Assembly: GCA_009377525.1 (NCBI GenBank)
Contig: WHTW01000085.1
Coordinates: forward strand, 1 to 32,302
Direction of reading: 5' to 3'
Source: Rhodospirillales bacterium
GTDB taxonomy: Bacteria > Pseudomonadota > Alphaproteobacteria > Reyranellales > Reyranellaceae
DNA length: 32,302 bases
Shown here: piece by piece, positions 1-8,300 of the stretch
How positions within the stretch are numbered: position 1 is the stretch's first letter
Layout: the number at the start of each line of letters is the position of its first letter
Made by a program: the position numbers and the translations under genes
Notes under the pieces: generated by a model
Seen by the model: the letters and a program-made list of their open reading frames with translations, nothing else
Database searches by the model: none
What the model was told of the DNA's origin: nothing

Positions 1-141
1 CTCCTCGAGACCCTCGCCACCATCGTGCGCAACACCTGCCGCATCCCGGGCGACAACACCGCCGCAACCTTCAACATCGTCACCACGCCAAACCTTCTCC
101 AGAGGCGCGCCAAAGACCTCATCGACGCCATCGTCCCGTAG
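1..141 (+). CDS. C-terminal fragment, possibly a transposase (partial, runs off the left edge)
   Basis: The first frame is open from base 1 and ends at the TAG at 139-141, giving 46 residues that begin LLETLATIVRNTCRIPG. The style (LATIVRNTCR, then a Thr-rich stretch, then a QRRA-type helix at the very end) resembles the C-termini of IS4/IS1634-like transposases, but the fragment is too short to be sure and no catalytic residues lie inside the window. It sits directly upstream of a gene fragment with no 5' end, which fits an insertion sequence having landed there. The next 60 bases are more AT-rich than the rest of the window. What is seen is only the open frame; the transposase identity is a family-resemblance guess. 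Confidence 0.4.
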   Translation, partial: LLETLATIVRNTCRIPGDNTAATFNIVTTPNLLQRRAKDLIDAIVP

Positions 142-495
142 TCAGAAAAACAAACCTCTCGTCGCCTCAACCCACTGGCGACAAACGAAATAGCGTGCGG
201 CGCCATCAGGAACTTCAGCCTAGAAGAGTTAGGACTTTTGCCACAGGGCACTTGGGATTCTTTGCGGGATCGCGGCTTCGCGAGCGATCTTGAGCGCAGC
301 GTTGTAGGCGAAGTCAATGCGCAGAGGAGACCGCCACTCATTCCGCCCCGCCTAGCCTATCTGGCCTCGGTCGCGCTGGATCGCGAGGCGCTTTCAGAGG
401 GTCAACTATGTGATCTGCTGGCTGTAGACCGCGTAGAATTGCGAGAGGCACTGGAACCTTTTGAGGCAAAGGAGGCAATTTCGCTGCATGCCTGA
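142..495 (+). pseudogene. 5'-truncated ImmA/IrrE-type antitoxin/peptidase fragment
   Basis: This frame is open from the TAG of the preceding fragment to the TGA at 493-495. The first usable start is only a TTG at 238; coding-like sequence begins earlier, near 205. The C-terminal part (PPLIPPRLAYLASVALDREALSEGQLCDLLAVDRVELREAL, read in two pieces around residues 35-75 from the TTG) resembles the C-terminal region of XRE-ImmA/IrrE metallopeptidase proteins that pair with PIN toxins. The HEXXH peptidase motif and the helix-turn-helix that such proteins carry are absent, so the N-terminal two thirds or more is missing. It overlaps the downstream PIN gene by 8 bases, the usual layout of a toxin-antitoxin operon. 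Likely broken by the element at the left edge. Confidence 0.6.
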
Positions 496-1009
496 TCCTG
501 GCGACAGCAGCGGCCTCGTGCTTGATACGAGTGTCTGGATAAATCTTCTCGCTACAGATTCAATGGGGGTGATACTCAGCGCGTTAGGAAAGCCTCTTTA
601 CGTACCCGAGCAGGTCGAAGCGGAGCTTAAACGTCATCCTACTACGGGCGCTACGTTCACGACCCGAAACCATCCACTGCGACGGTTGTCGCCACGTGTT
701 TCTGTCCTGTCTCTCGAAGGGAAAGAGGTTGATCTATTCCTTGAGATCGTCGGCGCTCCGGTAGGAGACGCGCTGGGAGATGGTGAGGCTGCTGCCATCG
801 CGGTGGCGGTACATCGTGGGTTGGATCTGATCATCGATGACAGGAAGGCACGACGCATCCTGCGAGAGCGGTTCGGTCAAATACGTGCCTATTGGACGGT
901 GGATCTGCTGAACGCACATTCGGTGGTCGACTCTCTTGGTCGGCCGTTAGTCGACGAGCGTTTTGCAAAGGCATTGCGCTTCGGGCGCATGCACGACCCT
1001 CGCGTCTGA
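488..1009 (+). CDS. PIN-domain ribonuclease, putative toxin
   Basis: The 173-residue product has the acidic pattern of PIN-domain RNases: Asp13 in VLDTSVWINLL, Glu44/Glu46 in EQVEAEL, Asp98/Glu100 in GDGEAAAIAVA and Asp117/Asp118 in LIIDDRKARRI. PIN toxins of this type cleave RNA and are held inactive by a partner encoded just upstream. The ATG at 488 overlaps the end of the upstream frame (ATGCCTGA) and has AAAGGAGG at 467-474, a rather long 13-base spacing; a TTG at 461 is the alternative. The upstream partner is truncated, so this may be an orphan toxin. The gene is less GC-rich than the flanking catabolic genes, which suggests horizontal origin. Sure of the fold, less of the toxin role. 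Confidence 0.82.
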   Translation: MPDPGDSSGLVLDTSVWINLLATDSMGVILSALGKPLYVPEQVEAELKRHPTTGATFTTRNHPLRRLSPRVSVLSLEGKEVDLFLEIVGAPVGDALGDGEAAAIAVAVHRGLDLIIDDRKARRILRERFGQIRAYWTVDLLNAHSVVDSLGRPLVDERFAKALRFGRMHDPRV

Positions 1010-1091
1010 CCTCGTAGCCCGGCACGAAGTCGCCCACGGTCGGCAGGTCGGGCAGCGGTTCGGCGCGCACCGCCATGGTGACGGCCGTGGC
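1010..1091 (-). pseudogene. Fragment of a Bug/TctC-family solute-binding protein
   Basis: Read on the minus strand, 1091 down to about 1011 encodes ATAVTMAVRAEPLPDLPTVG followed by DFVPGYE. The LPDLPTVGDFVPGYE stretch is a hallmark of the C-terminal half of periplasmic binding proteins of tripartite tricarboxylate transporters. The frame hits a TAG at 1092-1094 just upstream, and similarity stops one base after the PIN gene's stop codon on the other side. About 30 residues of a normally 320-residue protein remain. It is a decayed remnant, not a gene. Bases 1092-1275 hold no coding sequence I can recognise; they may contain more of the decayed gene. Confidence 0.65.
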
Positions 1092-1275
1092 CTATGCCGA
1101 ACGTGTCGCCCATGCGGTGATGAGTGGCGAATAGGCCGTATCGGCAGTTCGTGGGTTGACGATCGCGCAGCTTCGGCGCAAGCACGACCCGGACAAGTGC
1201 ATGGACTTGGTGTCGGCCTATCCCGTGGCGCGACCCGTCCCAGCGCTACCATTGTCAGACATTTGGTGACCGGGG

Positions 1276-2076
1276 ATGATGCAAATGATCGTCAAGCAGA
1301 TCTGGACCGCCAACGCCTACCGCAATTTCAACTACCTCATCGCCTGCAGTGAAACCGGCGAGGCCCTGGCCATCGATCCCTTGGATCATGAAAAGTGTCT
1401 GAAGGCCGCCAAGGAGGAAGGTTGGGAGATCACCCAGATCCTGAACACGCACGAGCATCGCGACCATACCGGCGGGAACGAGGCCGTGGCCCGGAAAACG
1501 GGAGCGACGATTCTGGCGCACAAGAATGCCAGAGACAGTATCGCCGACATGGGCCGAGGCCTGAGCGCGGGCGACGTCGTCAAGGTGGGCAAGACGGTCG
1601 AGCTCGAGGTGATGGACACGCCGGGCCATACCATGTGTCACGTCTGCCTGCGGTCGCACACGGACCAGCCGGCACTCTTCTGCGGCGATACGCTGTTCAA
1701 CGCCGGCGCCGGGAATTGCCACAACGGCGGCCATCCGGCAGAGCTGTACAAGACATTCGACCAGCAGCTCGCCAAGCTGCCGCAATCGACATTGATCTAT
1801 CCGGGCCACGACTACGTAGAAAACAATCTGCGTTTCACGTTGGATCGCGAACCCGACAACGAGAGCGCCCGGGAGATGCTCGACAAGCTCGCGGGTCAGG
1901 ACCCCAACAACGCGTACGTATCGACGCTCGAAGTCGAAGGGAAGATCAACACGTTCTTTCGCCTGAGCAGCCCGATGGTCATCGCGAAATTGCGCGAGTC
2001 CTTTCCCGACCTGCCGGAGAAGCCTGACCAACGCACGGTGTTCCTGAAGCTCCGCGAACTGCGCAACTCGTGGTGA
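1276..2076 (+). CDS. Metallo-beta-lactamase-fold hydrolase, glyoxalase II-like (hydroxyacylglutathione hydrolase family)
   Basis: The 266-residue protein contains the full dinuclear metal site of glyoxalase II: H59, H61, D63 and H64 in THEHRDHTGG, H118 in DTPGHTMCH, D138 in FCGDTLF and H178 in YPGHDY. The C-terminal part (residues about 180-266, ending in LKLRELRNSW) matches the helical glutathione-binding extension of the family. Length is typical (about 255). Glyoxalase II hydrolyses S-D-lactoylglutathione in methylglyoxal detoxification in the cytoplasm. One oddity: the usual GCGR-FEG segment after GDTLF reads GAGNCHNGG here, so substrate preference may differ. Three in-phase ATGs lie at 1276, 1279 and 1285 with no strong ribosome-binding site to choose among them. 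It stands alone, followed by a palindromic repeat. Confidence 0.85.
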   Translation: MMQMIVKQIWTANAYRNFNYLIACSETGEALAIDPLDHEKCLKAAKEEGWEITQILNTHEHRDHTGGNEAVARKTGATILAHKNARDSIADMGRGLSAGDVVKVGKTVELEVMDTPGHTMCHVCLRSHTDQPALFCGDTLFNAGAGNCHNGGHPAELYKTFDQQLAKLPQSTLIYPGHDYVENNLRFTLDREPDNESAREMLDKLAGQDPNNAYVSTLEVEGKINTFFRLSSPMVIAKLRESFPDLPEKPDQRTVFLKLRELRNSW

Positions 2077-2101
2077 GCGAGGTCTAGGGAACGCGTCGTC
2101 T

Positions 2102-2175
2102 CATGCTCTTCCGGACCGCGCGCCTCCCGGCGCGCTCATGAGCATGAGCGAGCGAGACGCTCGCGGTCCGGAAGA
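2102..2175. repeat. Dispersed palindromic repeat, copy A (same family as 30332-30454)
   Basis: CTTCCGGACCGCG at 2108-2120 is perfectly complementary to CGCGGTCCGGAAG at 2162-2174, with a smaller nested palindrome (CATGAGCATG region) between them. The motifs TCATGCTCTTCCG, CGCGCTCATGA, GATGAGC/CATGAGC and GCTCGCGGTCC recur in the same order in the element at 30332-30454, so the two are diverged copies of one family. It follows the hydrolase stop by about 25 bases and could act as a transcription terminator. From 2176 to 2307 I see no gene; there is an imperfect GC hairpin at about 2245-2271 in the presumed leader of the next gene. Confidence 0.7.
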
Positions 2176-2307
2176 CCATGACGAGCCACTGGACCGCCGA
2201 CGCGTGCGACCAATCTGTGACCCTGGCCGTTTTCCATGTCGTCTGACGCGCGCCTGTAAAGCGCGGGCGTCACCCCTTTCGCCCCACCGAGAGGAAAGGT
2301 TCACGAC

Positions 2308-5300
2308 ATGGATCTGGCACCGGGTTCCATCGCCTTCACCGGCTTCAATGCGGACGGCAACGACAGCCTCGCGTTCGTCGCACTAGCGGCCATCCCGGGC
2401 GGCACGACGATCTTCTTCTCGGATCGCGAATGGACCGGCAGCGCCTTCAACAGCGGCGAGGGCGGTTTTAGCTGGACGGCGCCGGCAGCAGGCGTTCCGG
2501 CCGGCACCATCGTGACCATCAGCGACATCTCCGATTCCGACGGCGTCCCCATCTCGACCAACGTCGGCACGGCCGCGGGCGGTTCGGGCCTCGGCGCCGA
2601 CAACGAGATCGTCTATGCCTATCTCGGCACCGATGCCGACACGCCCACGGTGTTCCTGACGGCCGTCGCCAACGACACCTTCACCGTGAATGGCGCCACC
2701 CTGACCGGCACGGGTCTGACCCAGGGCGTCGACGCACTCGCCTTCAACGGCATCGATGCCGACACCGACGTCGCCGCGTTCAACGGCAGCCGCGCCGGCC
2801 AAGTGGACTTCGCCGCCTACGCGCCGCTGATCAACAACGCCGCCAACTGGATCACCCAGGACGGCACCGGCGATCAGTCGGCCGACGGGACGGCACCCGA
2901 CGTGCCCTTTTCCACGGAAGCCTTCACGGTCGGCGCCACCGGCAATGAAATCGGCGGTATCGCCATCCTCCACCAGGCGGAGTCCCTGCAGGGATCCGTC
3001 GCGGTTCCGGTGGCGACCAATGCCCTGAACGTCACGCGAGCCGGCTCGTACCTGTCGGGTGACGGGGAGGGCGGGGCGGAGTCGGTCGCCTTCGACCCGA
3101 CAAGCGATCGCGCCTACGTGACCAACGCGACGGCTGACCGCATCGACATCCTCGACCTCGCCAACCCGACCGATCCCGTGAAGATCGGCCAGATCGAGCT
3201 CGCCTCCTTGGCCGCCTACGGCAACGTGAACTCGGTGGCGGTGCGCAACGGCCTCATCGCCGTCGCCGTCCAGAACGTCGATGGCGGCGAGGCGGGGCTG
3301 GTGGCGCTCTATGACGGCGCCGGATCGCTGATCAAGACCATCACGGTCGGTGTGCTGCCCGACCAGCTCACCTTCAGCCCCGACGGCAACCTGCTGCTGG
3401 TCGCCAACGAGGCCGAACGCTTCCTCGATCGCTCGGGGCCGACGCCCGTGGTCGAGGATGCGCCGGGCACCATCACCATCATCGACGTCTCGGGCGACCC
3501 CGCCGCTGCCGCGGTGCGCAACACGATCGGCTTCTCGTCGCTCGACGGCGACGAGGCCGCGCTCGAGGCGCTCGGCATCAGGACCTATGACGGCGGCGTC
3601 CTCGAGACAGACGAGGGCGACATCGCCCTTCCCGATTCCACGGTGTCGCAGGACATCGAGCCGGAATACATCACCGTCTCGCCGGACGGCACCCGCGCCT
3701 ACGTCACCCTGCAGGAGGTCAACGCGATCGCCGTCATCGACCTCGCCGACCCTGCGGCCGACCGGCCGCTCGCCATCCTGCCGGCCGGTGCCGTCGATTT
3801 CAGCCTGCCGGGCAACGAGGCCGACTTCTCCGATAGGGACGGGGCGGGCGGCACGGCGTCGATCTCGGTCGGCAATGCGCCGGTCAAGGGGCTGCTGCAG
3901 CCCGACGCCATCGCCTCCTTCGAGGTCGGCGGCGTGACCTACGTCGTCACCGCCAACGAGGGAGACAGCCGCATCCTGCAGGACGCCGCGCTGGACGATC
4001 CGGCGCTCAACGAGGCGCGGGCCAGCGCCGTGCAGGCCGGCGCTCCGGCCGACTTCGCCCGCCTCAACCTCGACACGGTGTGGTCGACGTCGTCCGATGC
4101 CTTTGCCTTCGGCGGCCGCGGCTTCTCGATCTTCCAGCAGAATGCCGACGGCACCATCGTCAAGGTCGAGGAGACCGGCGGCGATTTCGAGCAGATCCTG
4201 GCGGCGTTGCCCAATGCCGGCACCGTCTTCAACGGCGAGAATGGCGGCGGCTTCGACGGCCGCTCCGACAACAAGGGCGCCGAGCCCGAAGGCGTGGCCG
4301 TCGGCACAGTCAACGGCACACCCTACGTCTTCGTCGCCCTGGAGCGCATCGGCGGCGTGATGGTGTGGGACGTGTCGACCCCTTCGGACGCCAAGTTCGT
4401 GCAGTACATCCCGCCGACAGCGGACGATTTCGGGCCCGAGGTCATCAAGTTCGTCGCGGCCGAGGTCAGCCCGACCGGGCGTGCCATGCTGATCGTGGCC
4501 AACGAGATCAGCGGCAGCGTCACGACCTACGACATCGGCGATCCGGCGACGACCCAGATCGGCGCCATCCAGGGCAGCGGTCACGTCTCGGCGATGGAGG
4601 GCCAGACCGTCACCGTCGAGGGTGTGGTCGTCGCGATCGACACCAACGGCAGCCGCGGCTTCTACATCCAGGATCCCGACGGCGACGGCGATGCCGCGAC
4701 GTCGGACGGCATCTTCGTGTTCACCAACGCCGCCCCGACGGTGACGGTCGGCCAGCTCGTGCGGGTCACCGGCGTGGTCGACGAGTTCGTGCCCAATGGT
4801 GCTGCGCCCGGCAGCTTCTCGACCACCGAGATCGTGGCGACGGCGGCCGCGGGCGGCGTCATCACCACGCTCGGAACCGGGCCGGCCATCGCGGCGACGG
4901 TGATCGGCGGCGAAGGCGGCCTGCTGCCGCCGGCCGGCAGCTTCACCGAGGCCTCCGCCTTCTACGAAAGCCTGGAAGGCATGCTGGTCACGGTGAAGGA
5001 GGCGGTGGCCGTCGGCCCGACCAACGATTTCGGCGAGATCTACACGGTCATCGACAACGACGCCGACCGCGGCAACGGCGTCAACGGCGCCGAGCTGAAC
5101 GGCCGCGGCGCCCTGCCCATCGAGGCCGGCGCCCCCGACTTCGGCAACACCGACCTCGCGGGCGGCGACTTCAACCCCGAGCGGCTGCAGATCGACGACG
5201 ACAGCGGCGTCTTCGCCGCCGCCGCGCCCAGCGTCTCGGTTGGCGCCGAGCTCGGCGACGTCACGGGCATCGTGCGCTACGACTTCGGCAACTATGAGAT

Positions 5301-8300
5301 CGTGCCGACAGCTTCCTATGTCGTCGAGCAGCAGAGCACGCTGGTGAAGGAGACGACGACCCTGGAAGGCAGTGCGACCCGCCTGACGGTGGCGAGCTAC
5401 AACGCCGAGAACCTCGATCCGACCGACGGCGCGGCGCGCTTCGCCACCATCGCCCAGGAGATCGTCACCAACCTCAAGCTGCCCGACATCGTCGCCCTGC
5501 AGGAGGTGCAGGACAATGACGGCCCGGGCAGCGCCGCCGCGTCGACGGTCACGGCGGCGGACCAGACCCTGCAGATGCTGGTCGACGCGCTGAACGCGGC
5601 GGCGCCGGACGGGGTGGAATATGCCTTCGTCGACAACCCCTTCATCGGCGACGACAGCAGCGGCGGCCAGCCCGGCGGCAACATTCGCACTGCGTTCGTT
5701 TACCGCACCGACCGGGTCGATTTCGTGGATGGGTCGCTGAAGACGGTGGCGGCCGACGGCACGGCGATCAGCGATCCGGCCGGCAATGCCAACCAGCAGA
5801 GCAATCCCGACAACCCGTTCTTCGATTCGCGGCCGCCGCTGATCGCGACCTTCGCCTTCAACGGCGAGGAGGTCACGATCGTCAACAACCACTTCTCCTC
5901 GAAGGGTGGCAGCGGTGCCCTCTACGGCACCGATGAGTCACCGCTCAATGCCGGCGAGGTCCAGCGCGCCGCGCAGGCCCAGGCGGTGAACAACTTCGTC
6001 GACTCCCTGCTGGCGGACGAACCCGGCGCCCGGGTCGTGGTCGCGGGCGACCTCAACGATTTCGAGTTCGAGGAGCCGCTGGCGGTGATCCAGGGCACCG
6101 CGAGCATCTCCGGCTACGACGTCCCCGCCGACAATCCGATCGCGGCGACGGCGACCTTCACGCCGGGCGGCGACCCGATCCTGCACGACCTGCTGGAGAC
6201 CCTGCCGGCCGACGAGCGCTACGACTACGTGTTCGAGGGCAACGCCCAGTCGCTCGACCATGTGCTGGTGACCGAAGGCCTGCAGGAGGGTGCCGCGTTC
6301 GACGTCGTGCGCATCAACGCCGAGTTCGGCGACCAGACCAGCGACCACGACCCGCTGGTGGCGAGCTTCGAGATCGACGATCACCCGTCGCAGAACTTCG
6401 TCCTGCAACTGCTGCATCTGGCCGACGGCGAAGCGGGCCTGCTGGCATCGGACACGGCGCACCACCTGGCCGCCCTGGTCGATGCCTTCGACGACGACTA
6501 CGCCAACACCCTGATCCTGTCGGGCGGCGACAACTTCCTGCCCGGGCCGTTCCTTGCGGCAGGCACCGACCTGTCGGTCAAGCCGGTGCTGAACGAAGTG
6601 ACGGGTTCGACCATCGACTTGTCGGCTTCCGTGCAGGTTCCGATCGCCGCGGTCGATACCGCCATCCACAATGCGATCGGCGTCGAGGCATCGACCATCG
6701 GCAACCACGAGTTCGATCTCGGCAGCCGCGTGTTCCGCGACTCCTTCACGCCGGACAGCGTGCCCGGCTGGGTCGGCGCCGATTTCGTGTACCTCTCCTC
6801 GAACCTCGATTTCTCCGGCGATGCCGATCTCAACCCGCGCTTCAGCGACACGCTCGATGGCGGCACGGGTACGCTCGTTGCAGAGGCCAACACGCTGAAG
6901 GGCCGGATCGCGCCGGCCGCCGTCATCACCGAGGGCGGCGAGAAGATCGGCTTGATCGGCGTGACGACCCAGATCCTGGAAGCGATATCCTCGCCGACCG
7001 GTACCGAAGTCGAGGGCTTTCCGACCGGTCCCGGCGCCAACGGCGAAGTGGACGACATGGTCCTGCTGGCACAGCAGCTGCAGCCGATCATCGACGAGCT
7101 GATCGCCGAGGGCGTCGACAAGATCGTCCTGCATTCCCATCTGCAGCAGATCGAGAACGAGCAGGCGCTGGCGCCGCTGCTGCGCGGCGTCGACATCATC
7201 CTGGCGGCGGGATCCAACACCCGGCTGGCCGACGCCGACGACGAGCTGGTGGCCTTCCCGGGTCATGAAGCCGAGGCCGAGGGTCCGTACCCCATCGTGA
7301 CCCAGGGCGCCGACGGGAAGACGACCCTGATCGTCAACACCGACAACGAATACACCTACCTTGGCCGGCTGGTCGTCGAGTTCGACGCCAACGGCGACAT
7401 CGTCGTCGACAGCCTGGCCGCAAACCAGTCGATCAACGGCGCTTATGCCGCGACGGCCGACAACGTCGCCGAGGCCTGGGGGACCACGGTCGACCAGCTC
7501 GCCGACATCGCCTTCGCCGATGGCACCAAGGGCGACAAGGTCGAGAAGCTCACCGGCGCCGTGCAGGACGTGATCACGGTGAAGGACGGCAACGTCTTCG
7601 GTTTCACCGAGGTCTATCTCGAAGGCGAGCGCGCCTTCGTGCGCAACCAGGAAACCAACCTCGGCGACCTCTCGGCCGACGCCAACGCTCACGTCGCGCG
7701 CGAGGCGCTCGGGGGAAGCGACGCCTTCCTCGTTTCGCTGAAGAACGGCGGTGGCATCCGCTCCCAGATCGGCTCGTTGTCCGTCCCCGACCCGGTGACC
7801 GGCGAGATCGACAAGCTTCCGCCCGCGGCGAACCCCGACTCCGGCAAGCCGGAAGGCGGCGTGTCGCAGCTCGACGTCGAGAACTCGCTGCGCTTCGACA
7901 ACAAGCTGATGGTGTTCGACACCACGGCGCAGGGCCTGCTCAACCTGCTGAACTGGGGAGCCGGCCTGGGCCCCAACAATGGCGGCTTCCCGCAGATCGG
8001 CGGCGTGCGGTTTTCGTTCGATCCGGACCTGCCGGGCAACGTGGCCGGCGAGCCCGGCTCGCGGGTCCGCGACGTGGCGCTGGTCGATGCCGAGGGCAAC
8101 ATCCTGGTCAAGCTGGTGGATGACGGCGTGGTGCTGCCCGGCGTGCCGGACGTGATCAGCGTCGTCACGCTCAACTTCACGGCCAACGGCGGCGACGGCT
8201 ATCCGACGAAGGCCAATGGCGAGAACTTCCGTTACCTGCTGGCCGACGGCACGCTGTCGGCGCCGATCGACGAGGCGCTCGACTTCACCGCACCGGCCAA

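Noticed and set aside
2210..2260. Possible Pho box upstream of the RTX gene (CTGTGAC and TGTCGTC about 22 bases apart)
   Set aside because: The repeats are imperfect and the spacing is not the standard 11 bases for adjacent half-sites; phosphate control of the gene is appealing but not supported by this.
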